A stretch of 64,000 bases of DNA from CAZBMD01 sp964493325 (GCA_964493325.1 CAZBMD010000006.1:16880-80879), one strand, 5' to 3'; counted from the first letter of the stretch, positions 42,875-51,998 are shown. A program made the numbers and translations. The notes: a model not told the origin generated them from the sequence alone.

Positions 42875-43336
42875 TTACAAACTTTTTGCAAGGTCCTTAA
42901 GTTCTTTATAAAGACTTTTAACGAGTTCTTCGGCTTCTGAAGATGTATAACTCCACGAGACGCCTTGATCCACTTTTGTAAGAATAGAACGGTCAGATTT
43001 AATGTCAATAATATCAATGCGAACAATGTTCATAAGCGGGTGAACAACGGATGGTGCGCGAACAACGCCAGCACGACCAAGAACACTGTACGAGACATTC
43101 CCTTCACCAATAAAACAGATCATGACTTTTTTTTGCCAGACCATGTTCATATAGCCGGTGTGTTCTTTATGAATGCTTACCAAAAGACTTTCTTGACCTT
43201 TAGGATAAATGCATTGAATAGGGGTTGTATTAGGAATGCCTTTTTCCGAAAAGGTAGCCAAAATCCCGATACAGCTTTCTTTTTTCAAGTATTCAATCAA
43301 ATCTTCGGGTAATTTTACCCCAACATGTTTTGCCAT
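42875..43336 (-). CDS. Pyridoxamine 5'-phosphate oxidase-like (FMN-binding split barrel) protein
   Basis: A 153-residue protein of the split-barrel flavin family: SCIGILATFSEKGIPNTTPI forms the first strands, then VSIHKEHTGYMNMVWQKKVMICF and the strand with LGRAGVVRAPSVVHP. Members bind FMN, heme or F420 and act on small molecules. The protein is too short and lacks the C-terminal substrate-binding residues of a true PdxH, so the activity is not predicted. GAGGGG lies two bases before the ATG. Confidence 0.7.
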   Translation of the reverse strand: MAKHVGVKLPEDLIEYLKKESCIGILATFSEKGIPNTTPIQCIYPKGQESLLVSIHKEHTGYMNMVWQKKVMICFIGEGNVSYSVLGRAGVVRAPSVVHPLMNIVRIDIIDIKSDRSILTKVDQGVSWSYTSSEAEELVKSLYKELKDLAKSL

Positions 43337-43414
43337 ATCCCCTCAAACAATAAATAAGATTACAACTGATAAAATGGACACGTAGTATACCGTAAAAAAC
43401 AAACAATGATACAA

Positions 43415-44572
43415 CTAAATCAATCCGACGACAACTTCATTTTCAAAAATCATACCTTTGCGTGTGAGAAAAATTTTACCATCTTTTTCAGCAAGTAAAG
43501 AGGCTGATTTGAGCTTATTAACCTGGTTTAAAAACAGCTCTTTTTTTTCGTCACCTAACAAGTATACCACACTATGCAAGCCCACCCCTTTTGGCTGCCG
43601 TAGCCCCAGCATTAATTTCTCCAAAAGCTCTTGCTCAGCGGTTAAAGACTCTTGTGTGGCAAACATATGATGAGCTGGTTTTTCATATGCCGCAATGTAG
43701 CGCTCAAGGTTACTATCATTTACAAACCGATTTTTGCCATCAAATGATGATGAACCAATACCAAAACCTTTGTAGGGTTTGCGTTCCCAGTAGGCTTGGT
43801 TGTGCGTTGATTCAAAGCCTGGTTTGGCAAAATTTGAAATTTCGTATTGAGCAAAATTATGCTGCAGTAAAAAATCGATTGTAAAGTCGTACATACCCAC
43901 AACATTGCCGTCATCGGGCAAAAGAATATCTCCACGTTGAACTTTAAAATAAAGAGGGGTTTTTTCGTGGATGGTTAAAAAATAAATTGAAATATGCTGA
44001 ATAGGCCATGAGACAGCTTCTTGTAGAGTGCGCTTCCAAGCTGCTTCAGAAATGCCTGGGAGCCCAAGAATCAGATCAACCGACATGCGTTTGAAATATT
44101 TAGGAGCAATCTTCATGGTATTGTGAACATCAAGAATGCGTTGTCTGCGATTTAATTTTAATAAAAGATCGTCATCAAGCGCCTGAACGCCAATGCTCAA
44201 GCGATTAAAGCCGCATTCAAGCCACGTATCTAATTTTTCTTCATCAACATCGGCCGGATTGACCTCTAGCGATGCCTCTTGAAGGGCTGAAAGATCAAAT
44301 GAATTATTCAGAACGCCCCAAAATTCTTTAAGGCTATCCAGTGGATACAAGCTGGGCGTTCCTCCTCCAAAAAAAATAGTATCAATTTTTTTGTCAGTAC
44401 TGTGGATCATTGAGCTGAACGATGATACTTCACCGCACAACGTTTGGTGATAGGCATCTTGGTATGATGAATGCTGTTCAAAGGCTACAAAGTCGCAGTA
44501 GTGGCATTTTTTACTGCAGAAAGGCCAGTGGACATAGAGGTGCGCAGGGCATTTCTCTGAAAACGTTGACAT
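43415..44572 (-). CDS. hemW: HemW-like radical SAM protein
   Basis: A 385-residue radical SAM protein. The iron-sulfur motif is CSKKCHYC (CxxxCxxC) in HWPFCSKKCHYCDF, followed by FFGGGTPSLYP and a C-terminal HemN-like domain. HemW proteins were long annotated as oxygen-independent coproporphyrinogen oxidases but in studied cases act as heme chaperones that insert heme into respiratory enzymes. The cysteine arrangement and the lack of the N-terminal extension of HemN favour HemW. It lies downstream of the serS-DUF58 unit, separated by 13 bases. Confidence 0.88.
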   Translation of the reverse strand: MSTFSEKCPAHLYVHWPFCSKKCHYCDFVAFEQHSSYQDAYHQTLCGEVSSFSSMIHSTDKKIDTIFFGGGTPSLYPLDSLKEFWGVLNNSFDLSALQEASLEVNPADVDEEKLDTWLECGFNRLSIGVQALDDDLLLKLNRRQRILDVHNTMKIAPKYFKRMSVDLILGLPGISEAAWKRTLQEAVSWPIQHISIYFLTIHEKTPLYFKVQRGDILLPDDGNVVGMYDFTIDFLLQHNFAQYEISNFAKPGFESTHNQAYWERKPYKGFGIGSSSFDGKNRFVNDSNLERYIAAYEKPAHHMFATQESLTAEQELLEKLMLGLRQPKGVGLHSVVYLLGDEKKELFLNQVNKLKSASLLAEKDGKIFLTRKGMIFENEVVVGLI

Positions 44573-44585
44573 AGAGATACAAATC

Positions 44586-45086
44586 CTATTTTTTGTCCGC
44601 GGGCTTAGTTTGCTCGATGATAGTGGTGACTATCTGTCGATCAGTTTCTATTTGAGTTCGAAGCGCTGCTTCATTTGCGAATTTTACCCAAACCGCCCCC
44701 TGAAGCATCTTTTTGAGTCGCTCAAGTAGCATACCATCAAACCCATGCCCCTGCAAGAATTCGATTAGCTCGTCGTCTGTCTTGTCTTCAGTATTCCACT
44801 GGTACCGTTTGTGTAGGTATTTTTTTAGGAGCTGTGTGATGGAGAAATAGAAATTTTTGTAATCCTCTTTGGTCAGGTAGTCTCGTGCAGCAAGCTTATT
44901 GAGTTCTCGTCGTGCCCACTCCCAAGACGAAATGGCGGATTTTTTACGGTAAAAGAAGAAGTAACTCAGAAGAGCGCCAATGCCAAGTATGACTAAAGCA
45001 ATTGCCACGCCCTGGACCCATGGATTGCTCCAGATGGGTGGCTCATAATATTCATAAATATCAAAAAAATCCATTTGAGTATTCAT
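44586..45086 (-). CDS. DUF4381-like membrane protein
   Basis: A 166-residue protein with one membrane segment at about 27-46 (GVAIALVILGIGALLSYFFF) and a helical cytoplasmic domain with the pattern ISSWEWARRELNKLAARDYL and YKNFYFSITQLLKKYLHKRY. Such small proteins sit between DUF58 and VWA genes in Bat/MoxR operons. GGAGG lies nine bases before the ATG, and the DUF58 gene ends two bases upstream. It probably forms a complex with the DUF58 protein. Confidence 0.65.
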   Translation of the reverse strand: MNTQMDFFDIYEYYEPPIWSNPWVQGVAIALVILGIGALLSYFFFYRKKSAISSWEWARRELNKLAARDYLTKEDYKNFYFSITQLLKKYLHKRYQWNTEDKTDDELIEFLQGHGFDGMLLERLKKMLQGAVWVKFANEAALRTQIETDRQIVTTIIEQTKPADKK

Positions 45087-45087
45087 C

Positions 45088-45975
45088 TTAAATCTGCCTC
45101 CTAATTCTTTTGTGAAAAAAGCTTACCAGAGGTCTAATAAATGGTTGATCAAGGGGTAAGTCGAGAAGATCTATTTTATATTTATCAAAAAGTTTTTTCT
45201 GTTCCAGCGCTCTGACGCGCAAAAAAGTAGAAAGCTTATGCTGATCGGTACCCGCTTTGCGTGTATCGATAATATAACGCTGCCCGCTTTCGCTGTCTTG
45301 TACTTCAAGCAGTCCAACGTCAGGGAGCGCAAGTTCGCATGGGTCAAGGAAACGAAGGCCAACAAAGTCATACTCAAAGCCTGCAACTTTGAGCAGTTTT
45401 GAAAAGCGGGTTGTATCATCAATCCAGTCGGAAAGACAAAAAACGATAGCATTCCGTTTTTTTAGACCAATCAAAAAGCGCAGCGCTGTTGCAATATCCG
45501 TATTTTTCCCTTGCGGAACAAGTGAAAAAATAGTTTCTAAAATCATGCTGCCATGCGCAGACCCGCGTGATGGAGGTATCCATTTTTCAATGCGGTCAGA
45601 AAAAAAGAGCGCCCCAACTTTATCTTTGCTATCTGCGGCAAGAAATGCCAACGATGCAGCTACTTCGGCCATATAATCTTTACGAAGCTCTTCTGTTGAT
45701 GAGTAGCTATTGGACTGTGATACATCGATAGCAAGGATAATAGTTCTATCCCGCTCTTCGATGTACTGTTTGACCATAATTTTGTGCATTTTAGCCGAGC
45801 TGTTCCAGTCGATGGCGCGAACATCATCACCAATTTGATATTCGCGCAGTTGGTCAAACTCAAGGCCTGATCCTTTGAATGCAGACAGATAATCTCCAGT
45901 TAGGGTGGTCTGCATGATTCGCTTGGTGTAAATTTTGATCTTTTTGATCTTACTGCGCATGGTTTGAGTGAGCAT
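45088..45975 (-). CDS. DUF58 protein with VWA-like fold
   Basis: A 295-residue cytoplasmic protein of the DUF58 family: GLEFDQLREYQIGDDVRAID with WNSSAKMHKIMVKQYIEERD is the family signature, and ILAIDVSQSNSYSS forms a MIDAS-like DxSxS metal site. DUF58 proteins are usually encoded next to a MoxR AAA+ ATPase and Bat proteins and are thought to act as metal- or ATPase-linked chaperones. Here the neighbours are serS upstream and a DUF4381-like gene downstream; no MoxR gene is nearby. AAGGGG precedes the ATG. Confidence 0.85.
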   Translation of the reverse strand: MLTQTMRSKIKKIKIYTKRIMQTTLTGDYLSAFKGSGLEFDQLREYQIGDDVRAIDWNSSAKMHKIMVKQYIEERDRTIILAIDVSQSNSYSSTEELRKDYMAEVAASLAFLAADSKDKVGALFFSDRIEKWIPPSRGSAHGSMILETIFSLVPQGKNTDIATALRFLIGLKKRNAIVFCLSDWIDDTTRFSKLLKVAGFEYDFVGLRFLDPCELALPDVGLLEVQDSESGQRYIIDTRKAGTDQHKLSTFLRVRALEQKKLFDKYKIDLLDLPLDQPFIRPLVSFFHKRIRRQI

Positions 45976-45990
45976 GGGGCGCCCCTTCGG

Positions 45991-47232
45991 TTACCAAAGT
46001 TCGTTCATGACATCAGTGAGCAAGGATGGCAATTTAATTGTTCCATCTTCTTGCTGATAATTTTCCATCAAAGCAACCATCAGTCGAGGTAGTGCAAGCG
46101 ATGATGCGTTCAGTGTGTGTGCAAACTGTGGTTTTGAATCTGTCGATTTGCGGTACTTGATGTTAGCGCGGCGAGCTTGAAAATCTGTGCAGTTGCTGCA
46201 TGATGAAACTTCATAGAAGCGGTCTTGTCCTGGAAGCCATACTTCAATGTCGTACGTGCGAGCTGACGAGAATGAGCAGTCTTGACAGGCGAGCAAGCTA
46301 ACGCGGTAATGCAGACCCAGTTGCTGTAAAAGCTTTTCTGCGCAGGTGACCATGCGTTCAAGTTCTGCGGCTGATTCTTCTGGTTCGCAGATGGAGTACA
46401 GTTCTACTTTTTCAAATTGATGGATGCGGATAAGGCCGCGATCGGTTGCTCCGTAACCGCCTGCTTCGCGCCGAAAGCAGCTAGTCCAAGCGGTGTGACG
46501 TACGGGAAGATCTTGAGCTTGAAATATTTTGCCGGCATACAAGTTTGTCAGGTTAACCTCAGCTGTTGGGATAAGGCAGAGCCCATCGCTTGGTACACGG
46601 TAATAATCGCCTTCAAATTTAGGCAAGTTGCCAGAATTATAGAGCGCTTTTTCCATGACAAGTGCTGGAGGAATAACAGGCATAAAGCCGCTTTGAGCAT
46701 TGTTTTTGAGCATCAGTCTGGTAAGCGCGTAGATAATTTTTGCGCCCTGTGTTTTGTAAAAAACAAACTGGGCACCGGTCATTTGGGCGGCGATTTGCAG
46801 GTCAAACCATTGAGCCGTTTCGTTCAAGTCAAGATGATGTTTGATAGGAAATGAGAATGATGGCTTGTGGCCGTGGCTGCGAACAACTTCATTTGCTTCT
46901 TTGTTGCCGTCAGGCAGATCTTCTTGCGGAATATTTGGGCAGGCAAGATACAGGTCATTAAAAGCTTTTTCTGCAGTCTCAAGTTCGGCTTCTTGAGCTT
47001 TGAGTTTTACACCAAGGTCTATTGCTTGCTGACGAAGTTCAGCGGTGATGCCTTTTGCGCCCATGCTGGCAAGTTCATTTTTTTGTTTGCGTAAAATTTC
47101 TACTGCGCTGCGCACAGCACGAACTTTTTGTTCCGATGCAATCATGGTATCAACGTCAAATGATGGCTCTTTGCGTAGAATTTGTGCTTTTATGTAGTCA
47201 GGTTCTTCTCGAAGGCGGTTTATATCTATCAT
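45991..47232 (-). CDS. serS: Seryl-tRNA synthetase
   Basis: A 413-residue class II synthetase. The N-terminal long coiled coil (residues about 30-105) grips the variable arm of tRNA-Ser. The catalytic core has motif 2 (SCFRREAGGYGATDRGL) and motif 3 (LNASSLALPRLMVALMENY), and TAEVNLTNLYAGKI is the typical serine pocket. All essential parts are present. GGAG lies seven bases before the ATG. It is the first gene of a unit with DUF58, DUF4381 and hemW. Confidence 0.97.
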   Translation of the reverse strand: MIDINRLREEPDYIKAQILRKEPSFDVDTMIASEQKVRAVRSAVEILRKQKNELASMGAKGITAELRQQAIDLGVKLKAQEAELETAEKAFNDLYLACPNIPQEDLPDGNKEANEVVRSHGHKPSFSFPIKHHLDLNETAQWFDLQIAAQMTGAQFVFYKTQGAKIIYALTRLMLKNNAQSGFMPVIPPALVMEKALYNSGNLPKFEGDYYRVPSDGLCLIPTAEVNLTNLYAGKIFQAQDLPVRHTAWTSCFRREAGGYGATDRGLIRIHQFEKVELYSICEPEESAAELERMVTCAEKLLQQLGLHYRVSLLACQDCSFSSARTYDIEVWLPGQDRFYEVSSCSNCTDFQARRANIKYRKSTDSKPQFAHTLNASSLALPRLMVALMENYQQEDGTIKLPSLLTDVMNELW

Positions 47233-47330
47233 GGGATTGCTCCAAAAATCACGAATTCATGTTGTTCTATCAGCTATAGTTATAACGTGAGAACGGAGCC
47301 CTGGCAACTCCTTTTCTCCCAAAATTAAGT

Positions 47331-47367
47331 GCGCCCGTTACAACCTTATTCTCGTTGTAACGGGCGC
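47331..47367 (-). terminator. Hairpin after the MutS-like gene
   Basis: GCGCCCGTTACAAC (47331-47344) pairs perfectly with GTTGTAACGGGCGC (47354-47367), a 14-bp stem with a 9-base loop. It lies 24 bases past the stop at 47392 and is followed on the minus strand by ACTTAATTTTG, a weak U tract. Confidence 0.6.
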
Positions 47368-47391
47368 TTCTTGTAAGACAGATTAAATTAA

Positions 47392-49437
47392 CTAAAAGCT
47401 TTCAGGTGTCTCATTCAAGATAGCGTAAGCGTCTTCCATGATCTGAGCGTTAAATCCTTGGGCTTGCAACAAATCAAGGGCAATTGCCTGATCAGTGATG
47501 CCTTCTTCCAATTTGTATGGATAGGTTATGGAGCCGTTAGGGTTTTTGATGACTGAAACTTTAAAGTTCTTGATAGCGCCATTAGTTACCGTTTCAAGCT
47601 CCGTTAGTTTTTTAAAGTGAGTTGCAATCATGGCAATACTATTGGTATATCCTGCAAGGTGTTTTGCAACGCCGTAGGCGCCAGCTTGCCCCTCGCGCGG
47701 GTTGGTGCCGGTGAAAATTTCGTCCATGATGACAAAGCTAAAGCCTTTATTTTCAAGATTTTTAATGGTGTCGAGCAGTTGCTGTGCACGGCGCATTTCG
47801 GCTTGAAAGAGTGACTCTCGACCTTCGCTGTCGGTGATATTCAAGTACGTGTTAATTTTTGCAAAAGGAGTCATGGTCATCGCTGATGCTGGTGCTACGC
47901 CAAATGATTGAGCAAACCACACCGCAAGCGTTAGCGCTTTGAGTGTTGTGGACTTACCACCAGCGTTTGGACCGGTGACAATGGCGTTTCTGCTGGCAGA
48001 AGATCCGCCCAATGCAATGCTTGCGGGCACAACTTTTTTTGAATCAAGAATAGGATGCCAGAAATTTTGGGCCTCAAGGCGCGGCCGTGTTTCTGCAACA
48101 AAGTCGACAAAACAGTAGCGTGCATTGCTATTTTTTTCATGTTCTTTGTACAGCTGAGCAACTGCAAGACAAGCATCAACTTCACCCGCTGCAGCAATGG
48201 CTTTGACAAAATGGTGCTTCAGTTGCTGCATCAGTTTAAATGAAGCTAAAATTCTACCGTGGAACGAGAAGAATGAAGGACTTCCTTTAAAGGTTGATTT
48301 ACTGAGCATTTTTGCAAGCTCTTTTGCGTCATCAGAAGCAAGATTCTGAGTTTCAAGATCTTTCATCTTGGGAAACAGTTTTGCCGTTTGGGCGTTGCTT
48401 TTTAAAAGATTTTTAATATTTTCAATGCCGTTTGTGTAGCTTGCGGTATTGATCATCTTGCCCTGAAGTGTCTTTGTAATATTATTGAGGTTTATTCCTG
48501 GAGCATAAACATTATTGGCCCCAAAGGCTGCTGGAATAGCTTGAATCAGCATGATAAGAGCCGTGCAGCCTAAAAATAGAGAGGTGTTGGCCTCTGCTGA
48601 TAAAAAACTATGGTATTGCTCATATACTTCTGCGTTCATTGCTCCGGTGAAGATGACAGCTGGGAGTGCAGCAAGGAAAACTGGGCTCAGAAACGTTGTC
48701 AGGGCTGTGGTTTCTAGCGCAATTGTACTCGTGTTGTATTTTTGTAAAAATCCAAAATTAAAATATGCCTGCTGGATAAATTGCTCTAGGTCTGTTTCAA
48801 GAGTCTTCCAAAACAACAGAATTTGGTTTTCAATGACTCTAATTGCATTAAGCTGATTTTGAAGGTCAGTAAACAATTTTTCGTCTTGAACCAGCGCTGC
48901 AATAAATGCCTGACGGGTTTGTAGTTGCGTAATATCGCTTGTTGGGGTGGCCAAAAGTTTTTGCAACTGAATTTTGCCTGCGGTGGTGATGGTGCGATCA
49001 ATAGAGCCAAATAGGTGGCGTGTAAGATCAGCGTTATTTCCTGAAAATACTTCCATGTCACGATAGACGTTTTCGCCCATGATCTCTTCAGTTATCTGGC
49101 GATCTGCTGGAGGTGTCATAGCCAGCAATGAGTACATGAGTTTTATTTTTTCAGCGTTGCCAATATCAGGAATTTTGAGTTTTGCAACGGCAAACCCTTG
49201 GCGCTCTTTAAATTTTTTGTATGCTTCGCGATTTTCTTCATTAAGCTCTTTTTCAGATTTTTTTTCGGCTTTTGCAGTTTGAGCCATAGATGGAAGGTAA
49301 TAATCAGCAAGGATTTTGTAGATGTTATTATCAACTCGTTCTTGTTTCTGTTGTGGTGCAGCAGCTGCCGAGCTTGCGAGCAAGGAGCACAAAATGGCTG
49401 CTGACAATGTGCCTGATTGTTTGAATCTCAAAATCAT
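47392..49437 (-). CDS. MutS-family ATPase with a signal peptide and membrane segments
   Basis: A 681-residue protein. I start at the ATG at 49437, nine bases after AAGGAG; this gives a typical signal peptide (MILRFKQSGTLSAAILCSLL, ending ASSAAAA). The C-terminal third is a MutS domain V ATPase: Walker A GPNAGGKSTTLKAL, Walker B FVIMDEIFTGTNPREG and ATHFKKLTELE. The core and lever region is present (HLFGSIDRTITTAGK, LLATPTSDITQLQTRQAFI), but the mismatch-binding domain I is missing. Two hydrophobic stretches of about 20 residues (near 245-265 and 285-305) interrupt the lever region. Membrane-bound MutS-like proteins exist in other bacteria, but the signal peptide is odd for an ATPase. Role unknown; DNA repair is unlikely. 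Confidence 0.85.
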   Translation of the reverse strand: MILRFKQSGTLSAAILCSLLASSAAAAPQQKQERVDNNIYKILADYYLPSMAQTAKAEKKSEKELNEENREAYKKFKERQGFAVAKLKIPDIGNAEKIKLMYSLLAMTPPADRQITEEIMGENVYRDMEVFSGNNADLTRHLFGSIDRTITTAGKIQLQKLLATPTSDITQLQTRQAFIAALVQDEKLFTDLQNQLNAIRVIENQILLFWKTLETDLEQFIQQAYFNFGFLQKYNTSTIALETTALTTFLSPVFLAALPAVIFTGAMNAEVYEQYHSFLSAEANTSLFLGCTALIMLIQAIPAAFGANNVYAPGINLNNITKTLQGKMINTASYTNGIENIKNLLKSNAQTAKLFPKMKDLETQNLASDDAKELAKMLSKSTFKGSPSFFSFHGRILASFKLMQQLKHHFVKAIAAAGEVDACLAVAQLYKEHEKNSNARYCFVDFVAETRPRLEAQNFWHPILDSKKVVPASIALGGSSASRNAIVTGPNAGGKSTTLKALTLAVWFAQSFGVAPASAMTMTPFAKINTYLNITDSEGRESLFQAEMRRAQQLLDTIKNLENKGFSFVIMDEIFTGTNPREGQAGAYGVAKHLAGYTNSIAMIATHFKKLTELETVTNGAIKNFKVSVIKNPNGSITYPYKLEEGITDQAIALDLLQAQGFNAQIMEDAYAILNETPESF

Positions 49438-49602
49438 AGCTGAAAACTCCTTGGAAACATGAATATGAATGTGATTGAATCTCACAAGTGACTTTTTATG
49501 GGGGTAATCCTATCAAAAAACCCATTGATGTAAAGGTTTTTGCAGAACAAAGGATGGAGCAATAAGTTGATAGTCGTGGAAATGATTCTTTTTGAATTTA
49601 AT

Positions 49603-49628
49603 CAGTGGTGGCAAAAAAGCCACCACTG
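49603..49628 (-). terminator. Perfect hairpin after the RING-finger gene
   Basis: CAGTGGTGGC (49603-49612) pairs perfectly with GCCACCACTG (49619-49628). The loop is six A on the plus strand, six U in the minus-strand RNA. It starts 9 bases after the RING gene stop. There is no U run beyond the stem. Confidence 0.45.
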
Positions 49629-49637
49629 TATCATAGC

Positions 49638-50720
49638 CTAATACATGTAATTGGTTGAAGAGATCATAGCAGGGTATTGGTTGCACAATGGGCATGACTG
49701 TTTGTGCATAAACCATGTTGTAACGCAGTCATTGTGAAATTTGTGTCCACAATTGAGTGTGCTTGCAGATTCACCCTTTACGTAGTCATCAAGACAGATT
49801 GAGCAGGTTGTGCTTCCAGCCGTAATTTTTTTTGCCAAAGGTTCAAGCTCTTGTCTGACAAGATGTTCAATTTCGGCAAGGGTTACATAGTCTCTGCCGG
49901 CTGAACTCATGCGGCCTGTGAGAGTGCTGATAACTTTTTGGATTTTTTCGCTGTATTCAGCAACTGCAAAGGCGGGGATATCGTTTGCATCAACGCCAAG
50001 GACGGTGAGCCGCTTGTTTGCAACTTCAAGGACCTTTTGGTCAAGTTGGTAGCGAGAGAAAGAGTTTGGATCAGCTGGTGCCGTTGGCTTTGGGCTTGGG
50101 CCAAAGAAGGATCCAATTGCGCTTGCAGCACTTGAAAACAGGGATGTTGCTTTTGCAGCTTCTGCGCGAACTTTTTCAAGAAATGGTGTGATATGGTCTT
50201 TAATTACTTTTTCAATTTCGTTAATTCGAACATACATGCGACCGTCTCGGTCCATGGCTTTTCGTAATTCAGTTATAACATTTTGCCTTTTTTGTGTGTA
50301 TTCCCATGACATTGATGTTGGGATGGCATCCGGCTTGATACCATAATTTGAAAATTCTTGGTTGATCATAGCCGATGCGCGGGCATCAAGGAGATGGGAT
50401 GGTACAATTGTTTTTAAATTGTTACAGAATTGAGTTAACTGAGCGTTAAGTTCCTGCGATAGCTCAAGGTCATTTATTGATGTTCGGCCTTCACGGCGAG
50501 CTCGAGCAGAAAGCTCTGAAACAACGGTTTCGATTTTATAATTGTATTCGCGAATAAATTGAACAGGAATATCTCCCAGCTCATAGCCCATGTGCTGCAA
50601 AAAAACAACTGCGGCCTCCATGGTACTGCGCTCAAGATATTGCAGAGGTATAAAGCGAGCATAAGCCTGTGTTAGCGTGAGTGCACACAAAAGTGTAGCC
50701 ACAAAAATTTTCTTCATCAT
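49638..50720 (-). CDS. Exported RING-H2 protein with three internal repeats
   Basis: A 360-residue protein with a signal peptide (MMKKIFVATLLCALTLTQAYA) and a C-terminal RING-H2 finger: C306, C309, C324, H326, H329, C332, C343, C346 (CSICLDD, CGHKFHNDC, CPLC), the exact C-x2-C...C-x-H-x2-H-x2-C...C-x2-C spacing of eukaryotic E3 ubiquitin ligases. The body is made of three related units at about 31-104, 112-186 and 226-300. Each has an IP, an EY with basic residues, a GR(xY) and an EIE/DLE helix. Bacteria have no classical ubiquitin system, so a host target is likely. The repeat domain is unknown to me. No ligase activity can be proven from the sequence, but all zinc ligands are present. Confidence 0.85.
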   Translation of the reverse strand: MMKKIFVATLLCALTLTQAYARFIPLQYLERSTMEAAVVFLQHMGYELGDIPVQFIREYNYKIETVVSELSARARREGRTSINDLELSQELNAQLTQFCNNLKTIVPSHLLDARASAMINQEFSNYGIKPDAIPTSMSWEYTQKRQNVITELRKAMDRDGRMYVRINEIEKVIKDHITPFLEKVRAEAAKATSLFSSAASAIGSFFGPSPKPTAPADPNSFSRYQLDQKVLEVANKRLTVLGVDANDIPAFAVAEYSEKIQKVISTLTGRMSSAGRDYVTLAEIEHLVRQELEPLAKKITAGSTTCSICLDDYVKGESASTLNCGHKFHNDCVTTWFMHKQSCPLCNQYPAMISSTNYMY

Positions 50721-50744
50721 TACTCTCTCCCTTTTTTAGAAGTA

Positions 50745-51998
50745 TTATTTTTTCGATAATTGCTTGATCATGCGATCAAAAACTTCTTGCCAATTACCAG
50801 CTTCTTGTTGCTGTAGTTTGACCATGCTTGTGTACCAGCAGGTAGTTTCGGGTTCAGAAAAACCAAGCCATCGCCAGTCTGTGATTTTTGGCATCAAGAT
50901 CCAAACTGGTTTGCCCAGTGCTCCTGCAAGATGAGCCACCGCGCTGTCGACACTGATGACCAAATCTAGGTTTGCAATAATTGCAGCAGTGTCTTCAAAG
51001 CTTGCTAGCTCGTTGTCCAAGTTGATTATGCTCACCGGGCTTGGCAGACTTTCAAGTTGTTCGCTCCCAAATCCTTTTTGCAGTGAGTATAGTTGAACGT
51101 TATCAAGGTTTGCGATGGCATAAAAGGAGGTTAGTGGAACAGAGCGATTTTTGTCATTTACATGGCTTGGGTCACCCTGCCAAAATATTCCAATTTTTTG
51201 TTTTTTTGTTGAGAAATGTTTTTGTTTAAACATCAAGACTTTTTCTTTGTCAGGGGTGATATACCCATGGGGTGACGGAATTGTTTCAAGGGTTGCAGCC
51301 AAAAGGTGCGGCAGGCTGAGCAACGAAACATGAAAATCGCATTGTAATGTCGCAGGATCGACGGTTGGTGCAACAATTTCAGCTCCTAGGTTGGCGTGCG
51401 CAAGGAGCGAGGTCAATGGACCTTGCGGTTTGATCAAAACCTTAGCGCCTTGGGCAGCAAGGAGCGGCAAGAAGCGACAGAACTGAATGGTGTCGCCAAG
51501 CCCTTTTTCCGTGTACACAAAAATAGTTTTACCAGCCAAGTCTTCACCTTTCCAGGAAGGAATGTTTTTCATAGCCGTACTATTATGGTGCGCTAGTTTT
51601 TTTAAAGGTGTTGATCCGCAAAATCGTAGTTCGATAAAATTGGGATCAATACTCATTGCTTTGAAATAGAGGCTAAGAGCTTCTGATTTCTTCCCCTGAA
51701 GTTCAAGGGTTTTGCCAAGCGCGTCGTAAGCGTGAAGAAAGTCTTCTTTGTGTTCAAGAGCACTTTGATAGCATTTTATAGCATTGCGCAAATCGCCGCG
51801 CTTTTCGGCAAGGCTTCCCAAATCCAAATATACTTTTCCAAAACTTTGGTTGCAGCTGTCTTCAGAAAAAAGATCCTCATGAGATGGGCTTGTATGAACC
51901 GTATTGCTGGTGAATTTTGAAAAAATACCAAGATGACCAAAAAGTAAAATCGTAACAAAAAGTACGATTGCTGGGATTTTAATTTTTTTCATGGTCAT
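50745..51998 (-). CDS. Exported TPR-glycosyltransferase fusion
   Basis: A 417-residue protein. An N-terminal signal or anchor (MKKIKIPAIVLFVTILLFGHL) is followed by two to three tetratricopeptide repeats at about 50-125 (RGDLRNAIKCYQSALEHKED, GKKSEALSLYFKAMSIDPNF) and a GT9/OGT-like GT-B domain: EKGLGDTIQFCRFLPLLA, IGIFWQGDPSHVNDKNRSVP, VISVDSAVAHLAGALGKP and DWRWLGFSEPETTCWYTSM. The TPR-GT type is common in bacteria but usually cytosolic. Donor and acceptor are unknown. AGGAG lies seven bases before the first ATG. It lies 24 bases upstream of the RING-finger gene on the same strand and is probably co-transcribed with it. Confidence 0.8.
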   Translation of the reverse strand: MTMKKIKIPAIVLFVTILLFGHLGIFSKFTSNTVHTSPSHEDLFSEDSCNQSFGKVYLDLGSLAEKRGDLRNAIKCYQSALEHKEDFLHAYDALGKTLELQGKKSEALSLYFKAMSIDPNFIELRFCGSTPLKKLAHHNSTAMKNIPSWKGEDLAGKTIFVYTEKGLGDTIQFCRFLPLLAAQGAKVLIKPQGPLTSLLAHANLGAEIVAPTVDPATLQCDFHVSLLSLPHLLAATLETIPSPHGYITPDKEKVLMFKQKHFSTKKQKIGIFWQGDPSHVNDKNRSVPLTSFYAIANLDNVQLYSLQKGFGSEQLESLPSPVSIINLDNELASFEDTAAIIANLDLVISVDSAVAHLAGALGKPVWILMPKITDWRWLGFSEPETTCWYTSMVKLQQQEAGNWQEVFDRMIKQLSKK

